A DNA stretch of 64,000 bases from Pisaster brevispinus (Eukaryota; Echinodermata; Asteroidea; Forcipulatida; Asteriidae): the NCBI GenBank assembly GCA_023634235.1, contig JAMKCF010000020.1, forward strand, positions 11,693,873-11,757,872, written 5' to 3'. The notes under the pieces were generated by a model, which was not told the origin of the DNA, did not search any database, and was given only the letters and a program-made list of their open reading frames with translations. The stretch's first letter is position 1; every line of letters starts with the position of its first letter. The position numbers and the translations under genes were made by a program. Of this stretch, positions 33,855 to 44,470 are shown piece after piece.

Positions 33855-34451
33855 GTTAAATTCCACCAACCTGATTTCATCAGTTGCTATAGTTACAGCC
33901 TCTCACTTGACGACCGTTTGAAGGGTACCTCCCTGGATGTCCTGTGCTATCCTCTCTTGTCGCTGTCTCTTCTACATCTTGGCCTGTTGTTCTTGCTCTA
34001 CGCTGGTTCATTTTGGCAACTTGTGCCTCATGAAATCTGACAAACAAACAAGATAATAAAGGTAGATTACATTATTTTCGAAAAATGAAAAAAAAAACAC
34101 GTTACTACATTTAAATCATTTTAAAGTACTGGGCATCTGACCATTGTTTGAACTTGTAGTTTTAATACAAGATCTGTCTGACAGCTAAAAATCTTCACAA
34201 TCTGCACTTAACAAATTAATTATGAAGATGAATTTTGCAAAACAACTTTAAGAAAGGATAAGTAATTATAAAAACAAAACTTACTATGTTTTATTTTTAA
34301 ACTACCAGATTGGAATGAACGTACTCTTTCAAGAACCAAGAAATGTATCATCCAATACAATATGTTTCTTACAAACAAGAGGATTGGAATAAACGTACTC
34401 TTCCTAAAGCCAGTGATGTATCGCCCTTTTAAGATGTGTCTTGCAAACTAG

Positions 34452-34600
34452 AGGGCTGAAGAACTTGAAGAAATGTGGATTTAATCATGCACCCTGGTCT
34501 GCACTCATTACCAACCCCACCACCTTACCAAAGGAAGCATGGTTTACAGAACACACGTCTTTGTCACTGAAATCATTGACAGATTCACCCGCTGGAAAGG
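34452..34600 (+). CDS. Candidate exon X1 of an unrecognised gene
   Basis: The acceptor 'ttgcaaactag' and strong donor 'AAAGG|GTAAGTGATG' bound 149 nt. With one leading base the frame is open for 49 codons: G-L-K-N-L-K-K-C-G-F-N-H-A-P-W-S, then L-I-T-N-P-T-T-L-P-K-E-A-W-F, to D-S-P-A-G-K. It leaves one base, G, which fits the two-base lead of X2 (G+AA = Glu). No family is recognised. Confidence 0.35.
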
Positions 34601-34646
34601 GTAAGTGATGAATCAATCTGAAAGAACCATGGCCATGCCTTGAGCA

Positions 34647-34985
34647 GGGGTAAAAAAATTAACACCGGACCACAGCCCTGAGGCCAGTGGTTTTAGTGTT
34701 GGGCCAGTACACTCACAAGCCCGGTGGTTTTGAGATTTTCAATTGAATGAAAAAAGGCTACATTATCATGCAAATTTTGTGAAAAATGTTGGCTATTAAT
34801 CTGGTATATAATTATTTGGTTATTCTGAGTCAAGGTATACATATAAGACAAATAAGATAGATCAAATGATCTTAGTGCTTGTATAACTCATTTTGATTCT
34901 GGTCTTGTTAAATAAATTCTGGTCTGGTAAAAAATGTCAGCTTCAAGACTTGCAGTCTTGTGGACCCCCCCCCCCCCCTCTAAAA
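34647..34985. repeat. Dispersed repeat, copy 1
   Basis: The phrases 'accggaccacagccc', 'aggccagtggttttagtgt', 'attctggtctggtaaaaa' and 'cttgtggaccccc' occur in the same order at 38,450-38,890. This copy ends in C14. The family is not identified. Confidence 0.55.
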
Positions 34986-35129
34986 ACGAAAAGTAAAAAT
35001 AGAAATAAAAAGTAAATAAACATTCTAACCCTGATGTAGGCACCAAACCTTAAGGTGAACACTGAACATTTTGTAATGGGGTCATTACACGACTAAGTAT
35101 TTCATACTCTATTTGTGGAGTGTCTTGCT

Positions 35130-35185
35130 AAAGGACAAGTGTCAAGACCAGGTCTCGAATTCACACTCTCCAAAGCTGACCTGAC
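35130..35185 (-). repeat. SINE-like fragment (B-box region)
   Basis: 'ggacaagtgtcaagaccaggtctcgaattcacactctcc' reads on the minus strand as a diverged B box followed by a tail of the kind also seen at 39,390-39,440. Confidence 0.35.
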
Positions 35186-35351
35186 TGGAACATTCTTATT
35201 TTTCAATTTTTCAACAAATGGAAATTTTCTTTCTCCAAGGCACAAATGCAAAACATATATTGTTAACAAATACAACAAGTGAAGTTCGAAAAGACACATA
35301 TAGAGATGGGAGGCTTACCCTCTGTGAATAAGGGTTTTCTTTTTCAATCAG

Positions 35352-35425
35352 AAGAAGTTGTTGGATATTTCCTTCAGGAAGTGTTGTTGGTGAATGACTT
35401 CAGAGAAGCATCATTTCCTGAGCAG
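35352..35425 (+). CDS. Candidate exon X2 of an unrecognised gene
   Basis: The pyrimidine-rich acceptor 'ttttctttttcaatcag' and donor 'GAGCAG|GTAACC' bound 74 nt. With the G from X1 it reads E, then E-V-V-G-Y-F-L-Q-E-V-L-L-V-N-D-F-R-E-A-S-F-P-E-Q, ending on a codon boundary. A diverged duplicate lies at 36,079-36,151. The phase match with X1 supports real exons. The minus strand of the same stretch also looks splice-like but is closed in all frames. Confidence 0.35.
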
Positions 35426-35859
35426 GTAACCTGAAACAAATCAAACAGTCAAATCAAAGCAATGTTTGATTAATAAGTTAACTCCTGGTAATAAAATGGG
35501 CTTGAAGGAACCTTGATACATTCTCCTGGTGATGAAGAGGGAATACTGTGTGAAGCATGGAGTAAACATACAATTTTTCACAGAGCCACATATTTTCATT
35601 TAAACAATAGTTTTCATAATGGCACTGCAGACTTACAACTCATTCTACCCCCACTATGCAAACATAGAAATTATTTTAACATTTTGAACAGATTTTCGCT
35701 TTGTGTTAATACCATGTATTAAACAGTAGAATCTAGATCTAATAAGAAAGTGTCTTGCAAATTTATCATCTTTTGCACAATAGGTTTGTGGATCAAAGGG
35801 GGGGGGGGTTCTTAGATTTATCTAAACAATCTCCGAGTGAGATAAGTAAATGTTTGAAA

Positions 35860-35970
35860 GAGCTTGTCCTGCTACTTCCTTTATATACTGCCGTAGATCA
35901 GAAGATTTGTCAGTCTCCCGAAGATGACTATAAGAGCAGACTAGTCAAAGGGTTGAGACCAAACAGAGAT
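35860..35970 (+). repeat. Dispersed repeat fragment ('gttgagacc' type)
   Basis: 'cgaagatgactataagagcagactagtcaaagggttgagacc' resembles the dispersed 'gtcgaaacgt' repeats such as the one at 41,500. It falls inside a 118-codon plus frame (35755-36108), which is therefore probably not a gene. Confidence 0.4.
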
Positions 35971-36078
35971 AGTGAAAGGATGACGGGACGGGTGGGGAGG
36001 CGCGTTACTGGTAGAGTAGGAGACCTGCAAGAGATGCAAGGCTTACCTTTTGTGGATAATGGTCTCTTTACCACTCAG

Positions 36079-36151
36079 AAGAAGTTGTTAGATATTTCCT
36101 TCATGTAGTGATGTTGGTGAGTGACTACAGAGAAACTACTTCATGAGCAAG
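36079..36151 (+). pseudogene. Duplicate of exon X2 with a stop
   Basis: The acceptor 'ctctttaccactcag' is followed by a frame reading E-V-V-R-Y-F-L-H-V-V-M-L-V-S-D-Y-R-E-T-T-S and then TGA. The flanks on both sides also match X2 ('aggcttacc' before, 'ctgaaacaaatcaaac' after). It is a local duplication in which a small deletion introduced the stop. Confidence 0.4.
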
Positions 36152-36642
36152 GTACCTGAAACAAATCAAACATTCAAATCAAACATTCAAATCAAATCAA
36201 TATTTTTATTTTATTTATTTATTTATTTTATTTGGTTTTTCCTTACACCGATGTGTAATAAGCACCTTATACTCTCCCAAAGGTCAGGTCTTTCTTGATT
36301 TTTCAAGCAAACTTTTGTTTTCTTACTTGAAACTTTCAGGGAAAAGAGCTTTTGAAAAAGTCTTTAAAAAACTGTCAAGCATGTGTGAATTTTTCTGCTT
36401 AAACAGAGTGGCACGGTCTTAGTTATATATGATGGTCTGTAAATTTGGGTTTTGTTCACTTAACACCAGATTACATGCACAAATTTAAAACCAACAGGCA
36501 CAGAGGCAACATAAAGCCAAGTGTGTGGCGGTTGATATGAAATCATGCCTGGGACATTCAGTTAGGTATGATTTTGATAGCAGTGGATGTGTTGACCTGC
36601 TATGAAAGCTCCCTGGGTATCAGGCACCCTGCATGCACTCAA

Positions 36643-36821
36643 GATTGCAGGCCTCAAAAATAGCCCACAGCACCCACAGCAATTGCCATGGTGCCCTGTG
36701 CTTTTGCTGTGGTGCCCTTTCCAAGGTCCAAAAATACAAATTTACATTTTCCTCATAGAGTGCCCCTTACCAGAGGAAAATTGCCATGCCCCTTCAAGAG
36801 CAAAGTTCGAGGCCTGGGATT
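36643..36821. repeat. Dispersed repeat with inverted ends
   Basis: The ends are GCAGGCCTC and GAGGCCTGG. Inside are repeated 'ggtgccct' and 'agtgcccctt' phrases. The inverted ends suggest a short DNA element. Confidence 0.4.
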
Positions 36822-37284
36822 GCAACTAGCAACAATGACATCATTCTCCATAAAACAAAAGCAAAATATCAAGAGATTTGTCCAAAGACACAAGTGCATG
36901 AAATTACATAAGTTTATTATGTTGTATCACATCCAAAAGTAATGACCGCCGTGCATCGAACAACGGCATGTTCCAATGTCTACATCATAACTTTGTCTCC
37001 CTTTAGGGGTGCTGATTTCCCCCTAAATTTATTTACCGATTTTGCTTTTGTAATGTAAACCTCCAACAATTTTTGACCAAACTTGCATTTAGAGGTAGTA
37101 AGTGCCTACATTATAGCTGAAACTGGTCGAAAATTCCAATTCATAGAACTTTAAATTCTGTTTAAGTTCTTAATTTGTATATGACAGAACTGTTTAGTTA
37201 CGGTGTAGATGTAAGTTGTGAGCCAATGCATAGTGGAGTATTAAAAAGATTTTCAGTTTGTGTTAAGACATAAGTACTTAAGAA

Positions 37285-37400
37285 TGTTAGGGTCAGGGGT
37301 TCAAGTCCCACCTGAGCAGCCTGTTGATTATGTTTCCCCAAAGGACCCGGAAAGCACCTAGCATACAGTGCAAGTCACACATTAGTGTAATTGTAGTACA
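37285..37400 (+). repeat. tRNA-derived SINE
   Basis: The B-box-like 'gggttcaagtccca' is followed by 'gacccggaaagcacc' and 'catacagtgc'. The same order with a diverged sequence appears at 52,390, so both belong to one SINE family. Confidence 0.55.
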
Positions 37401-38111
37401 ATCAAAATGTAATAGATGCTTAAATGTAAAAAAAAAAAAAAACCAAAACAGCCAAATGCACAGTGTGACACTGATAAGTTCAACACAATTTTTTTCAACA
37501 ACAAAACTTTGTAATAAGAAGTTGCAAGAAACGTTTAGGAACAAATGAATTCTAGTTTTTTAAAAAAGAAGAAAAAAAGCTGTATAGTATTTATAATCTT
37601 AGAAAAATGTTTACGGTAGCCAGTTGAACAATGACCGTGACAACGCTTAATCCTTGAACATCTTTGACAAAAGCTTTTTATCTCAGTCCAGAGTTATGGT
37701 GTCTGTACATCAGTTTTGTGTACATACATGATAGTTTTAATGTAGATACGATAGGTATTATACATGATAGTTACTGTGTGCATACACGATAAGAGCAGGA
37801 TTTTTTTTTTATGTGGCCGGACCACGCTTCCATAGTGTACAAACCATGCCTGCAGGAAGTCTATGGCTCTTTTGTAAAAAAGCGATGCCACTATTAACTG
37901 CATACATGTACACTAAAAATACCTCAATCTAGGTATGTTAACTTTTTTCTCCATGAAGGGGTAAAGAAACCAAACTATTTTCTCACACAAGTAGACTGGA
38001 TACAAAGTCTTTGTGGCAAAAAAGTTGTGAATCTGTCAGTAGGCTAATGTCCAACATTGTCAAAAGTACTACTAGAAAAAGGCCTGTTTTTTACTTCTTC
38101 ATTTTTACAGG

Positions 38112-38217
38112 TGAACCTATGTTCAGACCCCTCCAAATACCCATCGAAGGTGTGATTAGTCTCCTTAGATTAGGTCCCAAATATGCACCTTATTTATACC
38201 CAAATGTAATATAAAAG
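38112..38217 (+). CDS. Possible terminal exon, unrecognised
   Basis: A good acceptor ('ttacttcttcatttttacag') is followed by an open frame to TAA: G-E-P-M-F-R-P-L-Q-I-P-I-E-G-V-I-S-L-L-R-L-G-P (split here), then K-Y-A-P-Y-L-Y-P-N-V-I. It needs an upstream exon ending with one leftover base, which X2 does not supply. The evidence is weak. Confidence 0.2.
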
Positions 38218-38449
38218 CAATCGGACATTTCAAAGGCACTTGGCCATCTCATATAATACATTCCGCAGTCTAAAATGTGTTTTTAAAGACATTTATACCT
38301 TGATACTATAGAAATGACCTGTGCTACTTTTGACAGTAGATTCTAGTTGATAGGCCTATTAATTTGTAGAGCATTATCTTATCTTCATTTATAGATAAAG
38401 ACCTCTAAAAATAAGCACAAAAAGGCAATTTGAAGGCGTGGGGCTTAAT

Positions 38450-38890
38450 TTTTAGGGGGGTCACAGGGCTTTAATTTTTCACTGGACCACAGGCCCAAGG
38501 CCAGTGATTTTAGTGTCAGGTCAGTAAACGCACGACTGGACAAGTCCGGTATTTTTTTTTTTCAGTTCAATATCTTCATAAAAAAAAATTATACTCAAAT
38601 GTCAACTGATTCTGATAAATATCTTTCAGTTCTGTTGAGTATCAAAGTCTACTTTCCAATAAGACAAATAAGATCAATTTTCTCTTCTCAAACATAAGAC
38701 GAAAAAAATGCACCCAAAATACCCAGAGAAACACAACAACAACATGAAAACAGTTTTTATGTTAAAACTGTGTTGTTCTTTTGATTCTGGTCCTTCCATG
38801 TCTTTTCTCATTTTGAATCTGGTCTTGTGAAACAAATTCTGGTCCAATAAAAGGTCCAAGCTACAAGCCCTGTGGTCTTTTCCCCCAAGT
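38450..38890. repeat. Dispersed repeat, copy 2
   Basis: It is the second copy of the repeat at 34,647, longer by insertions. A 175-codon minus frame (38674-39198) overlaps its right half and is probably spurious. Confidence 0.5.
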
Positions 38891-39384
38891 TCTTGCCTTG
38901 GGTGACTGTCATATCTCAGAAATGGTAAGACGTAGGATTCTAAATCTATGTGCGTCTTCGTGGCACCCGTGAGGTTTAAAAAAAAAAATTTAAGCAAAAT
39001 CTGAGATGGTGCCTGCCACCTCAGGGTTGGTGCATGGGGGGACAGAGTAATGCGATGCAATGTGCACATACCTTTTGTCATGTCTTCTTCATAATTTTGG
39101 GCATTTCTTGTAAGCGTAGCATGAAGTCTGTGTGGAAAAATCACTGATTCCAAATCTAAACATGTAGGTACTGGATGGTACATGCCTGGCTGGGGCACTA
39201 GAATGAACGTTCAAAGTCAAAATTTCTAAAAGAATACCGAGTACCGGCCTACTGCTGGGTCTACTACTACTAGACTACTAGTGTAGTAAGTCCTAATACT
39301 GACTTTGAGTATACTTCCTTACTCGGCAGGATCCATATTTCAAAGTATAAGGACATTTAACGCCCAGGAGCATTTGAAGCAAAA

Positions 39385-39490
39385 CTGCTCAACATATTTA
39401 AGGACACAAAAGTGCCAGGACCGAGGTTCAAACCCACATTGTGTTGACTCAGCCACCACAACTGGAAGTTGGTGGCTGAGCACAGCCACG
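39385..39490 (-). repeat. SINE-like fragment with strong hairpin
   Basis: The minus strand holds 'tgtgggtttgaacctcgg', a B-box-like core. Beside it, CTCAGCCACCA at about 39,449 pairs with TGGTGGCTGAG at about 39,471 in an 11-bp perfect stem. Confidence 0.4.
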
Positions 39491-39572
39491 ACACGCTTAA
39501 CAATGTACTTTACTTGACATGAGTTCTACTTTAGTTACTTACTGCACTGGCAAGCACAGTACTAATCTTACC

Positions 39573-39627
39573 TAGCCCCACTTGTGCGGCAAAGGATTTA
39601 GAGTCCTAGGCCACACAAGTGCGGCTA
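39573..39627. mobile_element. 55-bp inverted-repeat element with 9-bp target duplication
   Basis: The left end TAGCCCCACTTGTGCGGC (39573-39590) and right end GCCACACAAGTGCGGCTA (39610-39627) are inverted copies with two mismatches. The element is immediately flanked by perfect 9-bp direct repeats AATCTTACC (39564-39572 and 39628-39636). A 9-bp duplication is typical of Mutator-like elements, so this looks like an extremely short non-autonomous one. Confidence 0.7.
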
Positions 39628-39639
39628 AATCTTACCTTG

Positions 39640-41490
39640 ACCCCCACAGTATGGTGTGTTCTGAGTTGCGAGTTACTCTGTGAGTCCTGACTGAGTGTAG
39701 GGAGTTCAGCGGAAAACAAAAAACATTGCGATCGGCTGCAAACTTCACATTATTTTCAACAGTTGATAAAAGACGAGTTTACACATTGAAGGAGTTTGAG
39801 ACACCTTCTATAATCTAACACCACCATAAAAGGAAAACTTGGACAGTTTTAGTCAAGAATGACATGTTCAGTGTCATTTTAAAGCTAGCGAGAAAGAGTG
39901 ACATGCAGGAGTTCCCAGTTCTAGTAATCACAAGTCAAGCAGAATGTCATCCAAAATGAAACCCTGACCAGATTTGCATCAACAACATGGAGAAAAACAT
40001 TTCAACACTAAACGGGTCCTTCCATCTTTAACTTGGCATAATTCAAATTTTTTTTTTAAAAACAAGCTTTCCATTAATACCAAATTTGTAAAGGTTTGAT
40101 GAAAAAAATGCAAACACCACTGAACTTCCTACTGTGAGTGTGAGTGTGACTGCTGACCGAGTGTAAACCTGGCGAGTAGATTGAATACTGATTAAACACC
40201 GTGCTATTCTGCAACATAATAATGTAGCCCGTGTCCCCAGCTTGACTGAGCTTGTATTCAAAATTTCCGTCCGATAAATTTTGGAGAATGAAAGCATAAA
40301 TGCACCGCCGTGTGAGTGAGCTTTATTGCTAGCTAGATGGATGCCTGAGAAAGTGGTAATGCCTGGCTATTGCACGGCCATGTGGTTGAACCATGAAACG
40401 TCTCGGCTGTCATTGTCAATGTCAACAAACACGGTCTGACCATGAATTGAATATGATGTTAATTTTACCAAAATCCGGGCTGTCCTCTTCCTTGCTCTAT
40501 GTCCGGACGTTGTAACGGCCAATGTTTTCATAAAATGGTGTAAACGAAGCGAAAAGAATAATAACTAAACACACAATACTTGCTTTTGCAGTAGACTATA
40601 GCGCAATTTTTTTAATCACACGTGAACACCAGAGTAAGTCGCCATCTTGGATGATCAAAACAATATCCCATCATGCCTTGTACATTGAACAGGCACATAT
40701 GGAGGGCCAAATTGGCAAACGTGTTTAAAATTACTGTTAATTTAAAAATAGATCATTCCGAAACAACGTGTTCGGCGAAACAACCTGCCGAGTTGAAATT
40801 TTAGTCCGGTGACAGGCAATACCGACTGTACGGCCGATTGGTTTCTCATTCATTTCTCATTGGGGTAGTTCAGTATTTAATATTAGTTTGCTTCCCAAAA
40901 GTTTTGTTCTCTTGAATTGATTTTCTTAATATGCTCAAATTTCAAAGTGCTCGAGGTAAACGCACAACCACACACCCACGTTGAAAAGGTGAAGAAAAAT
41001 GCCCCAAATGCCTGTAAAACTACACTGACTTTAAAAGAAGAAAAACAAACCCCAACCCAACAACACTCTGGTAGTTCTCCTTAAGTTAAAACACGAACCA
41101 TTGATACGGGCGCCAACGTCTTCAAATTACTAAGTTGTACAGACGAATAATTCTGTCAAGCCTCAATAAAAATGCTAAAACGTTCGAACAAAACATCAAG
41201 CACTTGAAGATGGTTCAATTCAACAAAAAACAGCAGATAAAAAAGTATACAATGCTAGTGTACTCATCATGCTCAAGGTAGAGGGGCATGTAACATTTCT
41301 GACAAAATACACCTTAATAGATAAGCTCATTCAGGTTTTAAGTGGTTTAATTCGGACTTCATTTGTGCTGATAAATTACAATTACCGATAATTACTTTGT
41401 ACTTAAACCGATGATTAAAAAAAGATACATCTTCATTTGAAACAATTACATTTTGAGAACAACATTTAGCAGTCATGTTGCAGCCCGCCC
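39640..41490. other. Intergenic, no gene recognised
   Basis: I find no convincing exon. 'gtaagtcgccatcttggatg' near 40,635 resembles a donor on the plus strand but has no open exon before it. Short minus frames at 40,043-40,297 lack splice context or similarity. Confidence 0.35.
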
Positions 41491-41494
41491 CTGC

Positions 41495-41625
41495 TTACCA
41501 ACCAAAAGATTTAAGAAAAACTATGCTAGAGTCGAAACGTCAGCCAACTAACTAATTTGTCTGCACGATTGTATTTTGTAAAAATAAAAAAAAATAAAAA
41601 ATTCAAATGTAACAATTTACTTGTT
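41495..41625. repeat. Dispersed repeat with A-rich tail
   Basis: 'gctagagtcgaaacgtcagcc' is followed by 'tttgtctgcacg' and an A-rich tail (41,578-41,603). The A-rich end suggests a retroposed element. Confidence 0.45.
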
Positions 41626-42060
41626 TGTTATTATGAATATATCAATGAATTGCTCAAGCAAGGTGTGATGAATCAAGTACACATTTAATACTTAATACTT
41701 AATACGGGATAGACGTGAATAAAACAACAACGTCATTCGTTGTAAAGTTTGCTTATCCATATTTTGAGCCCGGTGGTTAAATTCTACCAATTTGATATTA
41801 TAGTTGGAATGTTACCAGATTAATTGCTCTCAAGAAAGAAAACAAAAAATCATCAAGAATTTCCCTTTTCAAAAATTGCAAACGTTACCTTTATAAATAA
41901 ACTCAAGTATTTAATACAAGTAGGCTAATTCACAAAAATTAAGCTATTTAACAAAATCACACTCATTATGAGAACTGAACGGACGCATTGGCCGCACGTT
42001 ATTAATGAAAGACACAACCCAATGTCCTCGGTCCCGTGTGTTGCATAATGCACCTGTGGT
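41625..42060. other. AT-rich gap, no gene seen
   Basis: This is low-complexity AT-rich sequence with 'acttaatacttaatac' duplication near 41,690. Nothing coding is supported. Confidence 0.35.
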
Positions 42061-42133
42061 TGCGTTCGATTAGCTTCCCCGTTTGTACCGTGAATTTTTT
42101 TCACTCGTAGTAGCCACGGAAGGCTAATCTAAC
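42061..42133. mobile_element. Short inverted-repeat element (GCGTTCGATTAGC)
   Basis: 'tgcgttcgattagcttcc' and 'ggaaggctaatctaacgc' are inverted copies about 40 bp apart. The same end sequence recurs at about 42,563 (ggctaatcgaacgc) and 42,601 (gctaatcggacgc), suggesting several nested ends of one family. Confidence 0.45.
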
Positions 42134-42313
42134 GCTGCGGTGTTTTCGCTTAGCACTCTATTAAAATTAAAATCAAAGGTTGTTGCGTAGCGGCGCGAAT
42201 TAAAAAGGTGAAAACAGACAGCTCCGTCATTTCTGTCGTCTGCTCAATTGTTTAACGGTGATGTCCCGGACGCCACAAATAAAACATATCATTCATACTT
42301 TGCACACACTCAC

Positions 42314-42358
42314 CAGCCGTTTGTTTTTCAGGAAATGCATTTCCTCTCCGTTTGCCAT
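42314..42358 (-). CDS. Candidate first coding exon, minus strand, unrecognised
   Basis: On the minus strand an ATG with A at -3 and G at +4 opens 15 codons, M-A-N-G-E-E-M-H-F-L-K-N-K-R-L, that end exactly at a strong donor CTG|GTGAGTG (phase 0). The region upstream on this strand (42,360-42,610) is richer in CpG than its surroundings and carries E-box palindromes, as expected of a promoter. No partner exon could be assigned with confidence at lower coordinates. The protein is not recognised. Confidence 0.35.
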
Positions 42359-42544
42359 AATTGTTTCATAGACGATAAATCAGTGTACTAATTTGTAGTT
42401 TTTATACTCGCGTTGCAATCAACTTGTACCCGCCATCTCGGGTATGATACGCCTGCAGCCGGAAACCACGTCATTACACCCGGGCATCCACCTGAGACCC
42501 GCTCGCGAACTGGGCTGTGGTGGCTGACACGGGGGCAGACACGA

Positions 42545-42600
42545 GTATCACGTGATGGCTGATGGCTAATCGAACGCTCTCGTGTACTTACACGTGTAAG
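42545..42600. promoter_or_regulatory. E-box palindromes
   Basis: ATCACGTGAT (about 42,547) and the 14-bp perfect palindrome CTTACACGTGTAAG (42,587-42,600) both centre on CACGTG, the core site of bHLH factors. They lie about 190-240 bp upstream of the candidate minus-strand first exon. Confidence 0.35.
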
Positions 42601-42619
42601 CTAATCGGACGCACCCATC

Positions 42620-43440
42620 ATAAGAGAGCCCGGTTACACTTAAGAGAAGGGGTTTACCCCCGTGTTTCGGACAGTGGCTGCTGAATGCGCCACAGCAACT
42701 TGTAAAAACCCAGAAGGTGCTACATAAACAGGTCCCATCTAAAAATAAATAAATTTATTAATAAATAAAATAATTTTAAAGACTTTAAATATTATAAGCG
42801 CTTTGACACGCCAAAGAAGAAAAGAAGTTCAGTATTATTACAAATTATTTATTAATTTGAGAAAAATGATCCACAAAACACTCATGCACTATTAACAGTC
42901 ATACGCAGACTTTACCTGTTTTTAAAGTTGCCAACTGAAGTCTAAACTTTCAATAAAAATAAATTTTATACTGAAAGTCAAAGAAATAAATTTAGTTACT
43001 ATAAAACATAATTATGTCACACTTTACTGTGTTAAATTATTATTCACTGTTGTTGAAACTACGAACTATGTACAATTGTCAATCTTTGCATGCTTTTGAA
43101 TATTAATACAATAATGAAGTGCTTCAATACAACACGTCCTTTTTAATTTTAAATTTAATTGAGTATAATTTAACTATACTTATTTGACTGTGACGGTATT
43201 TCTTTAGAAAGACTAACACAATGATCAACTTCCCCACAAAATGTAAACCAGTCAATTTCAATATGTGACAATGAAACCTCAACAATACGAACCAATGATT
43301 GGATCAGCCTAACCTTTGTCAATGTGTTAGGTTTAGGAAGAATAACATTGATTCAGTGAAACGTTGAGGGCGTCGGGCAAATGTAACTTCACATTGATCG
43401 CCTGTCTAGTTGGCACAATTTTCCCATCATTTCTTCCTAA
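42620..43440 (-). other. 3' flank of the 43.4 kb gene
   Basis: This is AT-rich sequence downstream of the stop codon at 43,444. Minus-strand poly(A) signals are possible: ATTAAA at about 43,143 and AATAAA at 42,848-42,853. I cannot tell which is used. Confidence 0.35.
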
Positions 43441-43443
43441 GCT

Positions 43444-43733
43444 TTAATAAGCTTCGAACTGTGGATTGAAATCATTAATGCATGGCTCAGTGAAAATAAA
43501 CACAGCCTCAGCATGTGTCTCAAAACTAACAAACCAGCTGGGCTGAGGTGGAGATGCGATGTCATAGATCAGGGTAGAATCTTGCACCCCTTGGACTGAC
43601 ACCTCGAAGAGACCGTTATCGTACGTCATTATGACTGGTACTCCGATGTACTTCACGACATTTCCCTTCGCGAATGTAAACTTTTGAGAGGAGGATTCCC
43701 GTTCAAAGAAGTTCCCATAACCATTGCCTAACT
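43444..43733 (-). CDS. FAMeT-like secreted protein, exon 4 (C-terminal half of domain)
   Basis: The acceptor 'tacttgaatgcag' leads into E-L-G-N-G-Y-G-N-F-F, in phase with exon 3. The exon ends at TAA (43444-43446). It carries the second half of a farnesoic acid O-methyltransferase-like (Methyltransf_FA) fold: a beta-strand pattern with V-I-M-T-Y-D-N-G-L-F-E-V-S-V, which corresponds to the family's W-x-D-G-L-I-x-V-G strand, and a closing F-V-S-F-E-T-H-A-E-A-V-F-I-F. The domain is named after a crustacean protein but usually acts as a binding or adhesion module, not as a methyltransferase; enzymatic activity should not be assumed. Confidence 0.7.
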
Positions 43734-44319
43734 CTGCATTCAAGTAATTAAAGGTTACACATCATGAACAATGTCATCATTTATTAACATTGTTCAACGA
43801 ATATCAAAAGAAAATGAATAAACTTCTTAAATAGTGCACTGAAAATATTAAGTAACAAGCCATAATAGTAAGGGAAACTGACTGTTTTTGGTAACTTTTT
43901 AATGATTTCTATGGTTGAAGTAGAGCGCCGGCACACTCACTCACAATTGTTTTCTTTGTTCAACCCCAACTAATTACAAACCGTGTAAGCCTTCAAGTTA
44001 ATTATGTATCATCTCATTTAACGCTTACACAAACGTTTGTAATTATTACCAGTTTAAAATAATCCATCTGAAGATTACGGCTGCCGCTTTGCTTGAACCT
44101 GGTATCGGTACCATTTTAAAGATGATTTATTTAGGGCTTCTGTAGGGCTTTAAAAGTGAAAGCATAATTATGTCAAATAATTCGTACTAAAATGAGGTCA
44201 AACGCCTTCCTTTTTGACCAAAGAAATTAAAAGCAAGTTTAAAGCAGGGAAATCACATAATCTTCTTCATTATAGGAGCAGATACGGCTTAAGCCTTTCC
44301 AGTTTTATATAAAAATGGT

Positions 44320-44470
44320 GTTCTACTTACACGGCGATCTTTTTTTCACGCTGCGATTTTTGATTATTTGGCAGCGAATTTTGTTTGTTTTGTTCCGTGG
44401 CGACTTTTTTCGTTACGCGGCGACTGTAAAATTGCGGCGACTTTAAAATCACCGCCATAAAAAAAAGGTT
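44320..44470. repeat. Degenerate GCGGCGACTTTT repeats in intron 3
   Basis: 'ggcgatcttttt', 'gctgcgattttt', 'gtggcgactttttt' and 'gcggcgacttt' repeat at irregular spacing of about 25-40 bp inside the last intron of the minus-strand gene. They form a decayed minisatellite or a transposon piece. Confidence 0.45.

Larger units (their letters stand above)
36151..38100. other. Intergenic with dispersed repeats
   Basis: It contains an ATTT-rich tract near 36,200-36,235, a dispersed repeat bounded by 'gcaggcctc' and 'gaggcctggg' (36,643-36,821) and the SINE at 37,285. Two offset plus frames across 36,602-36,942 lie on the dispersed repeat and are not genes. Confidence 0.4.

Noticed and set aside
33929..34036. 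Minus-strand exon-like window (H-E-A-Q-V-A-K-M-N-Q-R-R-A-R)
   Set aside because: It has an acceptor and donor and one open frame, but its phase fits none of the nearby minus candidates and it lies antisense to another open frame. Too uncertain to list.
35755..36108. 118-codon plus frame
   Set aside because: It spans a G11 run, a dispersed 'gttgagacc' repeat and the duplicate of exon X2 in another frame.
39066..39145. Minus-strand window L-H-A-T-L-T-R-N-A-Q-N-Y-E-E-D-M-T-K before GTATGT as second exon of the 42.3 kb candidate
   Set aside because: The phase does not match the first exon (phase 0), and the sequence lies in what looks like repeat-derived DNA.
38674..39198. 175-codon minus-strand frame
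   Set aside because: It overlaps a dispersed repeat, has no recognisable domain, and parts of it repeat internally as DNA.
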